This document shows, in pieces, positions 1-9,163 of a stretch of 17,170 bases of DNA. The position numbers and the translations under genes are program-made. Numbering within the stretch: position 1 is the stretch's first letter; every line of letters starts with the position of its first letter. Origin of the DNA: Acidisoma sp035492295 (GTDB taxonomy: Bacteria > Pseudomonadota > Alphaproteobacteria > Acetobacterales > Acetobacteraceae); the NCBI RefSeq assembly GCF_035492295.1, contig NZ_DATJJK010000244.1:1-17170 (forward strand), written 5' to 3'. Under the pieces are notes generated by a model, which saw only the letters and a list, made by a program, of their open reading frames with translations, was not told the DNA's origin and did no database searches.

Positions 1-7
1 CAAAATC

Positions 8-961
8 ATGATCCGCATGATCACGACCCGCCTGGCCTCCTCGTCGCTGTCCATCGTCATCCTGGTGACTTTGGTCTTCGTCATGGCGCATCTCACGCCC
101 GGCGGCCCGGCCTATTCCATTCTCGGCATGAAGGCGACCGCGTCTTCCGTCGCGCAACTCAACGCCAGGCTCGGCCTCGACGCGCCGCTCTGGAAGCAAT
201 ACGCCATCTGGTGGTGGCATTTGCTGCATGGCCAGCTCGGCTATTCCTATTTGCTGAACCGTCCGGTCGGGCAATTGCTCTGGCAATATGAGCGGAACAC
301 GCTGGTGTTCTACATCTCCGCCATCGTCATCAGCACCGCGTTATCGATCGGCCTTGGCCTGTTGCAGGGTGTGTATTACGGGCGCTGGCCGGCGAAACTC
401 ATCAGCGCGTTGCAACTCGGATTTTACGCGTTGCCGCCCTTCTTCGTCGCGGCCATGCTCGTGCTCTGGTTCGCCGTACAGCTCCCGTTGTTTCCGGCCA
501 GCGGCATCACCGATTTGCGCGCGGCGCACCCGTCAATCGGCGCCTACATCGCGCATTTGGCGCTGCCGGTCACCACCATCACCTTGCTCACCGTCGCCTC
601 GCTGTCGCGCTATTTCGGTGAAGCGGTGCGCGAGGAATTGGGCAAGGACTATGTGCGGACGGCGATGGCGAAAGGTGTCAGCTTCCCTTCCATCCTGTTC
701 CGCCATGTGCTGCGCAACGCGCTGCGCCCGCTGGTGACGATGATCGGCCTCTCCTTCCCCTACATCTTCACCGGCGGCGTGATCGTCGAATCCGTTTTCA
801 ACTATCCTGGCCTTGGCTGGCTGATGTGGCGTTCGGCGCTGTCGCAGGATTATCCGGTCCTGATCGCCATCGTGCTGATCATCGGCCTGCTCACCGTCAT
901 CGGCAATCTGCTCGCCGACCTGGTGAACGGCCTGTTGGACCCGAGGGCAAGCTATGAGTGA
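8..961 (+). CDS. ABC transporter permease, DppB/OppB type
   Basis: Inner-membrane permease of a peptide/nickel/opine-type ABC importer. The 317-residue length is usual for DppB-like proteins. The N-terminus (MIRMITTRLASS, then a long hydrophobic segment leading to the 'HLTPGGPA' motif near residues 30-36) is typical of the family. About six hydrophobic segments are seen. The cytoplasmic EAA-type coupling loop lies near residues 207-246 (EAVREELGKDYVRTAMAKG, then LFRHVLRNALRP) and is well conserved; it docks on the ATPase. The last 8 bp overlap the next permease, so the two are translationally coupled. Only 7 bp lie upstream, so an earlier start and the usual substrate-binding protein gene cannot be judged. 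The substrate cannot be told from sequence. Confidence 0.93.
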   Translation: MIRMITTRLASSSLSIVILVTLVFVMAHLTPGGPAYSILGMKATASSVAQLNARLGLDAPLWKQYAIWWWHLLHGQLGYSYLLNRPVGQLLWQYERNTLVFYISAIVISTALSIGLGLLQGVYYGRWPAKLISALQLGFYALPPFFVAAMLVLWFAVQLPLFPASGITDLRAAHPSIGAYIAHLALPVTTITLLTVASLSRYFGEAVREELGKDYVRTAMAKGVSFPSILFRHVLRNALRPLVTMIGLSFPYIFTGGVIVESVFNYPGLGWLMWRSALSQDYPVLIAIVLIIGLLTVIGNLLADLVNGLLDPRASYE

Positions 962-1822
962 ACAAATCATTCCCGCGCAGGGCCTGCCGGCGGCGCCGCT
1001 GGGAAGCTGGGTCGCGTGGATAACGCAGCGTTCCACACTGGTCGCCGGCCTGGCGATCGCCGGGCTGATCCTCTTCATCGGCTTCGTCGCGCCGTTTTTA
1101 TATCCGCCCGATCCGTTCGCGATCCATCCGGATCATGCGCTGCAGGCGCCGAGCTGGGCGTTTCCGCTCGGCGCCGACGAGCTCGGCCGGGACGAGCTCG
1201 CCTTGTTGCTTTCCGGCGGCTTCGCCACGCTAGTGGTGGCGCTGCCGGCGGCGGCCTTGGCCTTCATTGTGGGCATCGCCTACGGGCTTACGGCCGGGCT
1301 CGGCCCCGCTTGGGCGGACCGGGTGATGATGCGTCTGCTGGATGCCATTCTGGCGCTGCCCAGCCTGATCATTCTGATCTTCTTCGCGTCGCTGGTCACG
1401 CTGAATGACACCAGCCTGATTTTGCTGCTCGGCCTCATTTCTTGGCCCGGCCTCGCGCGCTTGGTGCGCAACGAGACGCGCGCGCAGCGCGGGCGCGATT
1501 TCGTGCTTGCCGCCGAGCAGCTCGGCGGCGGACGCTTCTATATCGCCCGTATGCATCTGGTGCGGGTGATGGCGCCGGTGCTGGTGGTGAACGGCACCTT
1601 CATGATCGGCGATTCGATCTTTGCCTTCTCCGCCTTGAGTTTTCTCGGCCTCGGCGTGCAGCCGCCGCAGGTGAGCTGGGGCAGCCTGTTGGAATCCGCC
1701 CTCGATATCATCGCCCTCGACCCGTGGTGGCTGATCCTGCCGCCCGGCCTGCTGGTGTTCGGCGCGCTGCTGGCGGCCTCGCTCACCGGCCAGGGATTAT
1801 TGCAGCGTTGGGGTAACGGACG

Positions 1823-1826
<4 letters not shown>
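954..1826 (+). CDS. ABC transporter permease, DppC/OppC type
   Basis: Second permease of the importer, 290 residues, as expected for DppC. An N-terminal hydrophobic segment (residues ~27-45) is followed by the family motif with FLYPPDPF and 'FPLGADELGRDELALLL' (residues ~48-85), which matches the 'GTDxxGRDxxSR' signature with A for T. The coupling loop near residues 165-205 is recognisable (RNETRAQRGRDFVLAAEQLG) but diverges from the usual 'VREEDYVxAARAxGAS' pattern. The C-terminal 'LSFLGLGVQPPQVSWG' motif near residues 226-242 is typical. The ATG lies inside the end of the first permease, and the stop overlaps the ATPase start by 4 bp (ATGA). It should form a heterodimer with the upstream permease. 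Confidence 0.93.
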
Positions 1827-3625
<1,799 letters not shown>

Positions 3626-3637
3626 GAGTTAAGGACC

Positions 3638-3754
3638 TTGGAACAATTCGGCAGACCAATCATTCTCACAGGCGGGCGGCTGGCGCATGGCAAGGGCATT
3701 GACGGTGCGGCCGCACCGCGCCCGGTCATGCCGCGCCTCGGCGCGGGAGTTTAA
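3638..3754 (+). CDS. Short 38-codon ORF in the same frame as exbD, closed by TAA just before it
   Basis: TTG at 3638 follows AGGAG (3624-3628), which overlaps the stop of the ATPase gene. The ORF reads LEQFGRPIILTGGRLAHGKG and onward to PRLGAGV, then TAA at 3752-3754. The exbD GTG at 3758 is exactly in the same frame, separated only by TAA GCC. It may be a short coupled leader peptide, or the N-terminal part of an originally longer exbD that has acquired a stop codon. No hydrophobic segment and no recognised family. The product is uncertain. Confidence 0.35.
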   Translation: MEQFGRPIILTGGRLAHGKGIDGAAAPRPVMPRLGAGV

Positions 3755-3757
3755 GCC

Positions 3758-4168
3758 GTGCGCAGACGTCGCGACTCGCTGGCGCGGGAGAAGCCTCGCC
3801 TGGAAATCGTGCCGATGATCGACATCATGATGTTCCTTCTGGTGTTCTTCGTGATGATCGTGCTGCGGATGATCCCCGATTCAGGCGTGACCTTGTCGCT
3901 GCCCGGCGCCTCCACCGCCCAGCCTCTGCCGCATACCCAGGTCGTGATCGTCATCGACGCCCAGGGCAATCTGCATGTGAAGGACCAGGTGATGAGCTCG
4001 GATGCGCTGGAGACCTACCTCCAGGGCGTAAAGGCCGGCAACGACACCGACGTGATCATCGCCGGCGATAAGGGCACGAGGCTGCAACAGTTGATGAATG
4101 TGATGGACCTGACCCGCAAGGCCGGCATCACCAATATCGGCATCGCCACCAACAATCAGGGGTCTTGA
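3758..4168 (+). CDS. exbD: ExbD/TolR-family proton-channel subunit
   Basis: Inner-membrane biopolymer transport protein; with ExbB it converts proton-motive force into TonB (or Tol) movement. The basic N-terminus (MRRRRDSLAREKPR) is followed by a single transmembrane helix at about residues 17-38 that contains the essential aspartate, Asp22 in 'VPMIDIMMFLL', equivalent to Asp25 of E. coli ExbD. A periplasmic domain follows with the conserved 'VIVIDAQGNLHV' strand and the C-terminal 'DLTRKAGITNIGIATN' element. Its 136 residues are normal. GTG start with GGGAG at 3745-3749, 8 bp upstream. There is no exbB or tonB beside it. It is the last gene of the ABC block, so the transporter may be the tail of a TonB-dependent uptake operon that begins outside the window. 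Confidence 0.9.
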   Translation: MRRRRDSLAREKPRLEIVPMIDIMMFLLVFFVMIVLRMIPDSGVTLSLPGASTAQPLPHTQVVIVIDAQGNLHVKDQVMSSDALETYLQGVKAGNDTDVIIAGDKGTRLQQLMNVMDLTRKAGITNIGIATNNQGS

Positions 4169-4668
4169 AGCACAACACTGGCGAATTCAGCGGAGGTAGA
4201 CATCCAAAAGCAGCGACTCCACCGTGATGAAATAGCCGCTTCATTTGAGATTCTTACTCGGTTTCAGGCGAAATCCGTGCTTTGCGTGACCGCTTCCCAG
4301 CGGTCGATTTCCTCGATCACGGCGTCCAGCTTTTCGCGTGCACGGCGTAGAGCGTCCGATCCCACAAGGAGTGCCGCACTGGCCGGTGCGGCTGGTTCCG
4401 GGCCAAATCGGCCGAATGTAGAAAACAAACCGCAGTATCCCCGAACCTTTGTCTGGCATCAGCGGTAAGTGTTTGCTCCGTCACCTCTTTTCCGGCGGGC
4501 CCAAATTTTGGGAGAAGCTACGAGCACAGCATTGGAGATGAAGGAGCCGTGTGGGGTCGACCGGGTAGCTGCTCTTCACAACACATGCGCCGGTGGCGTG
4601 CAGATAAGCGGCAACGGGGACGAAACTGCCGTTCCGAAAACACGTCTCAAACGACCCTCCGACCGAAT
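4169..4668. other. Decayed intergenic junction between the exbD block and the catabolic cluster
   Basis: About 500 bp with no intact gene. The minus strand at 4264-4402 carries a dehydrogenase 3' fragment (separate entry). A good Shine-Dalgarno-like GGAGGT at 4192-4197 is not followed by a start codon, only by ATC. From 4403 to 4668 several short frames are open, but none has recognisable protein character or a convincing start. Base composition looks less GC-rich than the flanking genes. This is the likely left boundary of the accessory region. I saw no tRNA-like repeat in it. Confidence 0.6.
4264..4402 (-). pseudogene. 3' remnant of a short-chain dehydrogenase/reductase (SDR) gene
   Basis: Reading the minus strand to the TGA at 4266-4264 gives a C-terminus 'ALLVGSDALRRAREKLDAV' followed by 'IEEIDRWEAVTQSTDFA'. 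From family knowledge this closely resembles the C-terminal tail of a group of SDR oxidoreductases ('PLGSDAxxRxxxKLxxxxxEIDAWxxVxxSTDF'). The frame is closed by a TGA at 4461-4459, and there is no Rossmann GxxxGxG or YxxxK region, so only the last ~45 codons survive. It lies downstream of, and in the same direction as, the ferredoxin gene, and so may once have been part of that transcription unit or of a gene removed by rearrangement. Confidence 0.6.
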
Positions 4669-4995
4669 TCAAGCGGGCAGGCTCACCTCAATCCGGCCGT
4701 CGACGATGCGGATTGGGTAGGTTTTCACGTCGCAGGTCGCGGGCTCGCACATCGCCTTGCCGGTGCGGACGTCAAACTGCGCGCCGTGCAGCGGGCATTC
4801 CACCACCTCGCCGTCCAACCAGCCATCGGTCAACAAGGCGTAGGCGTGGCTGCAGATATTGTCCGTGCAGAACAGCTCGCCCTCGATGTTGTAAAGCGCG
4901 AGCTGGTGCGTGCCGACATCATGCGCGGCCATCTCCCCCGGCTGCACATCGCCCTCCATGCCCACGGCGTGCCATTGATCGACGGTTTCAGTCAC
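4669..4995 (-). CDS. Rieske-type [2Fe-2S] ferredoxin (dioxygenase ferredoxin component type)
   Basis: A 108-residue soluble electron carrier. Rieske ligands: C48-S-H50 and C67-P-L-H70, 16 residues between the pairs, the standard spacing of BphF/HcaC-type ferredoxins. The rest (GELFCTDNICSHAYALLTDG, then 'VECPLHGAQFDVRTGKA' and a final 'YPIRIVDGRIEVSLPA') is typical in length and order. I chose GTG at 4995 because AAGGAG lies 6 bp before it and translation from there gives VTETVDQWHAVG, the normal beginning of this family. A longer open frame extends upstream but overlaps the reductase. It starts 23 bp after the reductase stop, so both are one transcription unit. Role: pass electrons from the reductase to a terminal enzyme. 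Confidence 0.93.
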   Translation of the reverse strand: MTETVDQWHAVGMEGDVQPGEMAAHDVGTHQLALYNIEGELFCTDNICSHAYALLTDGWLDGEVVECPLHGAQFDVRTGKAMCEPATCDVKTYPIRIVDGRIEVSLPA

Positions 4996-5018
4996 GATTT
5001 GCTCCTTGTCTGCGCGGT

Positions 5019-6215
5019 TCAGGGGGCGAAAACGGCCGATTCGGGCCGCATAAAGGTCAACGGCGCGCCGTTGCGCACGGCACGTTTGAGCATCGAGGCG
5101 TCCCGCCCACGGTTGATCGCGATGCCACCGACGATCCTCTCGTTGCCATCGACGCTTACCATCGTCCAGGCCTTGGAAGCCGGGTCGCCGAGAATCTCGT
5201 GCCGCGCGGCGTGATCCGGCAGGCCGATCATCTGAATATTGGCATCGAACTGGTCGGACCAAAGCCAGGGCACTTCATCGAAGGTCTCAGCTCCCCCGCA
5301 CATGTTGCGTGCGGCGATGGCCCCCTGCTCGCCCGAGGATTTCCAGGATTCAATTCGCAGTCGCCCTCCACCCGCAACCGGATGGGACGTCACCTCGCCG
5401 GCGGCAAAAATCGCGGGATCAGCGGTGCCGCAAAACGCATCGACTACGATGCCATCCGCGACGTCGAGCCCCGCTTCGGCCGCCAGTTCTGCGTTCGGCA
5501 CCACGCCGATGCCGGCAATCACGACATCCGCGAGCAGCGTCCACTCAGCGCCATTGAGGCGCGTGCGGTCACCTTCGCGGCGCATCGTATCAACGCCGGC
5601 CGAAAGGCGGATATCCACACCTTCCCTTTCGTGCAGGCCCTGAACCCAGATGCTCACCTCCTCCGGCATTGCCCGGGCGAGCAGGCGGGGCAAGGCCTCC
5701 AGCACCGTCACCCGGCAGCCGCGGGCGATCGCGGCGGCCGCCACTTCGAGGCCGATAAAGCCGCCGCCGATCACGGCGACCTGCCGGCCGGCGACCAGCC
5801 TGTCGCGCAGGCGCAGCGAATCCTCCAACGTGCGAAGATAGTGGATTTCCGCGTCCCCGGCGATCCGCGCGGGCAGGCGCCGCGGGCGGGAGCCGGTGGC
5901 GAGCAGCAAGGCATCGTAGGCGAAGATGCGGCCATCCTCGGCTTCCACGCGCCGCCCGACGCGGTCGATTCTGATAATTTTTGTTTTAGGGCAATATGTT
6001 ATGCCTGATTTTTCATACCCGGCCGCGCCGTTCAGCACGATGCCGCCCGCCTCCTTCGTGCCGTTCAGGATCTCCTTGGAGAGCGGCGGGCGGTCATAGG
6101 GCAGGCCGTCTTCGTCCTCGAGGAGATGGATCGCGGCGCCAGGCGCACACTTGGCGAGCTCCAGGGCCGCCCGGTGGCCGGCGAGCCCGCCGCCGATGAT
6201 CACGTAACGCTGCAT
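5019..6215 (-). CDS. FAD-dependent NAD(P)H:ferredoxin reductase (HcaD/BphG/putidaredoxin-reductase family)
   Basis: 398 residues, family length ~400. N-terminal FAD-binding motif 'VIIGGGLAGHRAALEL' (GGGLAG at 8-13), 'LPYDRPPLSK' near 38-47, 'LLLATGSRPRRLP' near 103-115, a second Rossmann motif 'VAVIGGGFIGLEVAA' for NAD(P)H (GGGFIG at 150-155), and 'IFAAGEV' as the second FAD contact. Its C-terminal domain ends in MRPESAVFAP. The start ATG at 6215 follows GGAGGGG closely. It is followed by the Rieske ferredoxin gene (23 bp gap), giving a complete NAD(P)H-FAD-[2Fe-2S] chain. It diverges from the MocR regulator and has the shared TGTACT-N23-CCTATCA element upstream. Oddity: codons 66-82 are AT-rich (AAA, ATA, ACA, ATT) in an otherwise GC-rich gene. 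Confidence 0.95.
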   Translation of the reverse strand: MQRYVIIGGGLAGHRAALELAKCAPGAAIHLLEDEDGLPYDRPPLSKEILNGTKEAGGIVLNGAAGYEKSGITYCPKTKIIRIDRVGRRVEAEDGRIFAYDALLLATGSRPRRLPARIAGDAEIHYLRTLEDSLRLRDRLVAGRQVAVIGGGFIGLEVAAAAIARGCRVTVLEALPRLLARAMPEEVSIWVQGLHEREGVDIRLSAGVDTMRREGDRTRLNGAEWTLLADVVIAGIGVVPNAELAAEAGLDVADGIVVDAFCGTADPAIFAAGEVTSHPVAGGGRLRIESWKSSGEQGAIAARNMCGGAETFDEVPWLWSDQFDANIQMIGLPDHAARHEILGDPASKAWTMVSVDGNERIVGGIAINRGRDASMLKRAVRNGAPLTFMRPESAVFAP

Positions 6216-6262
6216 TTCCCCTCCAGGTACACCGCCGTTCCGGTTGCTTTCCCACAGGTCCT

Positions 6263-6305
6263 GCTGTTCTGATAGGGACAGTCACGCAGGAAGGCTGTTA
6301 GTACA
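6263..6305 (-). promoter_or_regulatory. Putative operator/promoter P1 of the reductase-ferredoxin unit
   Basis: On the minus strand TGTACT (6305-6300), 23 bp, then CCTATCAGAACAGC (6276-6263). The same element with the same 23-bp gap precedes the AH1 operon (9164-9206), and a close variant precedes MFS1 (7746-7781). CCTATCAG resembles a -10 region with TGTACT about 44 bp before the start, where an activator would sit next to the polymerase. TGTACT ends only 4 bp before the regulator's ATG (6310), so binding here could also control the regulator itself. Confidence 0.6.
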
Positions 6306-6309
6306 AGCA

Positions 6310-7740
6310 ATGCGGCGCTATGAGCAGGTGGTCTCCAATATACGCCGTCGGATCGAGGCGGGCACGCTCAAGCCGGGCGAACGCCTGCCCTCGGTGCGCG
6401 CGCTCAGCGGGCTGACGGGCTTCTCGATGGTCACGGTCCATCACGCCTATGTGCTGCTGGAGGGCGAGGGGCTGATCGAGGCGCGGCCGCGCACGGGCTT
6501 CTTCGTCACGCATCAGGCCCGGACGCTCGACACCTTCCCCGATGCCCCGGCGGCGGGGACCGACCGGCCGAGCGCCCCGGTGCCGATCGACAGCCTCAAT
6601 TTCCGCGTGATGGCCTCCTGGCACAACAAGGACCAGGAAGCTTTCGGGGCGGTATACCCGAGCGGGGACATTTTCCCGCGCCGCAAGATCAACCAGACGC
6701 TCCGCCAGGTGCTCCTGCGCGATCCTGAACGCGCGCCCGAGACCGACGCCCCGGAGGGAGATCCGCTGCTGCGTGAGATCATCGCGCGCCGCGCTGCCCA
6801 GCGGGGCATCATCGTCCGCCCGCGGGACGTGCTGATCACCGGCGGCGGGCTGCAGGGGCTCGATATCTGCGTCGGCGCGATCACCAAGCCGGGAGACACG
6901 GTGCTGGTGGAAACCCCCACCTTCTTTCCGTTGCTCGATACGCTCCGCAGGCGGCATTTGCTCGCGCTCGAGATCTATTCTCACCCGAAAACGGGGATCG
7001 ATCCGGACCAGTTCGCGCATTTGCTAGAGCGCAACCAGGTCGCCGCCTGCCTGCTCATGCCGGTCAACCATTATCCCACCGGCGTGACCTACACCGAAGA
7101 GACGATGCGCCAGATCGTGCGCCTGGCGAGCGCCCGGCGCGTGCCGATCATCGAGAACGACATCTTCGGCAGCCTGTCCTATGCGACCGAGTTCACGCCC
7201 TCGCTCAAAACCTTCGATGCGGACGGCACCGTGATCCAGTTCTCGAGCCTACCGGGCCTCTCCTCCTCCGGCTACGGCATCGGCTGGATTGTGAGCGAAC
7301 AATTCTACAACATGCTGCTCGAACAGAAATTCTTCACCAATCTCTTCGCCGGTGACGGGCCGTTGCAGCGCGCCGCCGCCGAATATATCGCCGGCGGGCA
7401 TTACGACCGGCCGTTGCGCGGCATCCGCGACACGCTCGCCCAGCGGATGCAACGCGGGCTCGGCCTCATCGCCGGGCTGCTGCCCAAGGATTGCGCGGTC
7501 TCCCGGCCTTCCGGCGGGTTCGTTTGCTGGGTGCGCGGGCCACAGGGCTTCGATGCGACCTCCGCCTCCCGCCAGGCGCTTCAGGCCAATATCAGCCTCG
7601 CGCCGGGGCCGATGTTCTCTCCCGCCGCCTCCTTCCGCAACTTCCTCGCGCTCAATTTCTCCTTCGAATGGACGGCCGAGCGGATCGAGAAGCTGAAGGC
7701 GATTGCCAACCTGATGCACCCCAACGCATCTCTGTACTGA
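6310..7740 (+). CDS. MocR-family transcriptional regulator (GntR wHTH plus aminotransferase-like domain)
   Basis: 476 residues, typical MocR length. The N-terminal winged helix-turn-helix at 1-70 is clear: MRRYEQVVSNIRRRIEAGTL, then 'KPGERLPSVRALSGLTGFS', 'AYVLLEGEGLIEARPRTGFFV'. After a ~50-residue linker comes a fold-type I aminotransferase domain: 'ITGGGLQGLDICVGAITKPGD', 'VETPTFFPLLDTLRRR', 'PVNHYPTGVTYTEETMRQI', 'IIENDIFGSLSY'. Two key residues are missing. Where the family has SFSKxLxPGLR with the PLP lysine, this protein reads 'QFSSLPGLSSSGYGIGW' (308-326, no Lys). Where the final carboxylate-binding Arg sits, it has 'RNFLALNFSF' (Ala447). ATG 6310 is preferred by homology; an in-frame TTG at 6244 would overlap the divergent operator. 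Probable local regulator of the cluster. Confidence 0.9.
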   Translation: MRRYEQVVSNIRRRIEAGTLKPGERLPSVRALSGLTGFSMVTVHHAYVLLEGEGLIEARPRTGFFVTHQARTLDTFPDAPAAGTDRPSAPVPIDSLNFRVMASWHNKDQEAFGAVYPSGDIFPRRKINQTLRQVLLRDPERAPETDAPEGDPLLREIIARRAAQRGIIVRPRDVLITGGGLQGLDICVGAITKPGDTVLVETPTFFPLLDTLRRRHLLALEIYSHPKTGIDPDQFAHLLERNQVAACLLMPVNHYPTGVTYTEETMRQIVRLASARRVPIIENDIFGSLSYATEFTPSLKTFDADGTVIQFSSLPGLSSSGYGIGWIVSEQFYNMLLEQKFFTNLFAGDGPLQRAAAEYIAGGHYDRPLRGIRDTLAQRMQRGLGLIAGLLPKDCAVSRPSGGFVCWVRGPQGFDATSASRQALQANISLAPGPMFSPAASFRNFLALNFSFEWTAERIEKLKAIANLMHPNASLY

Positions 7741-7753
7741 CCGCCTGTACTGA
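7732..7753 (+). repeat. Direct repeat CTGTACTGA x2, 13-bp period, at the 5' side of P2
   Basis: CTGTACTGA occurs at 7732-7740, where it is also the last codons and stop of the regulator gene, and again at 7745-7753, where it begins the P2 element. MocR regulators commonly bind direct repeats, so this could be a two-site operator. The other two copies of the element have only one clear CTGTACT-like site. Confidence 0.4.
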
Positions 7754-7781
7754 TCGTGTTTACCCAGGCCTGACCCTAACA
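7746..7781 (+). promoter_or_regulatory. Putative operator/promoter P2 of MFS transporter 1
   Basis: TGTACT (7746-7751), 23 bp, CCTAACA (7775-7781). P2 and the AH1-operon element share TGTACTG, TGTTT, CCC, CTG and CCTA at the same offsets. The predicted -10 (TAACAA) would start transcription near 7789, which leaves room for the GGGGGA ribosome site before ATG 7849 and argues against the ATG at 7804. Confidence 0.55.
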
Positions 7782-7848
7782 AGACAAGGCGGTTTCGGGC
7801 CTTATGCCCCGCGAGCTTAAAAATAAGCCGCTCCGGGGGAACCAAGAC

Positions 7849-9156
7849 ATGACCATACCAAGGCCATCGTCGCGCCTGCGCACAATCCAGTGGGTGTCGA
7901 TCGTGCTCGTCACGCTCGTGATCACCATCAACTATATCGACCGCTCGACGCTTGCGGTCGGCAATCTCCTGATTCGCAAGGCATTCGGCCTGAACGCGAC
8001 TGAAATCGGCGCGCTCCAATCCGCTTGGTCCCTGTCCTACGCCTTCGTGCAGATTCCGGTGGGTTTCATGCTGGACCGGCTGGGCCCGCGCTACCTCGTG
8101 GGCGGCGCGCTGATCGTGTGGTCCCTGGCGCAGGGCGCGGGCGGGCTCGCAATGACCTATGCCCAGCTATTATGGACGCGCATCGGCCTCGGCATCGCCG
8201 AATCCCCCGCCTACCCGGCCGGCGTGCGCATCACGAGCGACTGGTTCCACGCCCGCGAGCGCGGCTCGCCCACCGGCCTCTACAACTCCGCCGGCAATAT
8301 CGGCCCCGCCATCGCGCCGCCTTTGCTCACCGCCCTGATGCTCGCCTTCGGCTGGCGGGCGATGTTCGTGACCATGGGCGCGGTCGGCATCGTGGGTTCG
8401 CTCATCTGGTTCCTGCTCTATCGCAACCCGCACAAGACGGCGCTGAGCGAGAACGACATGGCCTATCTGGCGGAGAACCGGTTGGCGACGACGCCCGTAA
8501 GCGCGGAGCAATGGAGCAAACTTTTCGGCTTTCGCACGACCTGGGCGCTGATCCTGCTCGCCTTCTGCATGGGCTACTCGATCTGGATGTATCAGACCTG
8601 GATCCCCGGCTACCTGGAAATGGCCCAGCATATCAGCATCAAGCGGACCGGCATCCTCGCCTCCGTGCCGCTGGTCTGCGGCATCGTGGGGTGCTGGGTG
8701 GGCGGCTGGTTCTCCGATGCCCTCGGCCGCTGGGGCATGAGCCTCGTGGGCAGCCGCAAGGCGCCCTGCATTGTGGGGATGCTGCTGAGCGGGTTCTTCA
8801 CCGCCATCACCACTCAGGCCGCCACCGCGACCCAGGCCGTGGTGCTGATCTCGCTCTCCGTGTTCTTCCTGATGGTGAGCGTCTCCGGCAAATGGGCGCT
8901 GACCACCGCCGCCGCCCCGCAATCCTATTGCACCTCTCTCGCCGGCCTGATGAATTTCGGCGGCTATATCGGCGGCACGGTCTCGCCCATCGCCACCGGC
9001 TTCGTGGTGGATACCACCGGCTCTTTCGTGATTGCGTTCGCGATCGGCGCCGCGCTCACCTTGGTGGGCGCCGTGATCCTGATGGTGCTGCTCCGCGCGC
9101 CGATCACATCCGAGGACCTCGTCAGCCCGGAACTCGTGCCGGGAACCGCCGATTGA
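7849..9156 (+). CDS. MFS transporter 1, anion:cation symporter (ACS)-like
   Basis: 435 residues with about 12 hydrophobic segments. ACS-type hallmarks: 'NYIDRSTLAVGN' in TM1, motif A-like 'GFMLDRLGPRYLVGG' after TM2, and 'TRIGLGIAESPAYPAGVRI' in TM4. ACS members carry organic anions such as tartrate, phthalate or hydroxyphenylacetate, so uptake of an organic acid substrate is inferred. I chose ATG 7849 because GGGGGA lies 8 bp upstream (7835-7840) and MTIPRPSSRLRTIQW is a natural cytoplasmic N-terminus. ATG 7804 would add 15 residues but sits almost on the predicted transcription start. It stands alone between P2 and the AH1 promoter, right behind the regulator gene. Confidence 0.9.
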   Translation: MTIPRPSSRLRTIQWVSIVLVTLVITINYIDRSTLAVGNLLIRKAFGLNATEIGALQSAWSLSYAFVQIPVGFMLDRLGPRYLVGGALIVWSLAQGAGGLAMTYAQLLWTRIGLGIAESPAYPAGVRITSDWFHARERGSPTGLYNSAGNIGPAIAPPLLTALMLAFGWRAMFVTMGAVGIVGSLIWFLLYRNPHKTALSENDMAYLAENRLATTPVSAEQWSKLFGFRTTWALILLAFCMGYSIWMYQTWIPGYLEMAQHISIKRTGILASVPLVCGIVGCWVGGWFSDALGRWGMSLVGSRKAPCIVGMLLSGFFTAITTQAATATQAVVLISLSVFFLMVSVSGKWALTTAAAPQSYCTSLAGLMNFGGYIGGTVSPIATGFVVDTTGSFVIAFAIGAALTLVGAVILMVLLRAPITSEDLVSPELVPGTAD

Positions 9157-9163
9157 GCCTGAG

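Noticed and set aside
4469..4720. Plus-strand 83-codon ORF and overlapping minus-strand 63-codon ORF in the junction region
   Set aside because: No motif, no convincing ribosome site, poor codon character and overlap with the ferredoxin end.
4993..5262. Upstream extension of the ferredoxin reading frame into the reductase gene
   Set aside because: The added residues are shadow-like. GTG 4995 has AAGGAG at the right distance and gives a family-typical N-terminus.
4713..6008. Long plus-strand ORF (431 codons) opposite the ferredoxin and reductase
   Set aside because: Antisense to two genes with clear cofactor motifs; composition is the typical Arg/Pro/Gly-rich shadow of GC-rich coding DNA.
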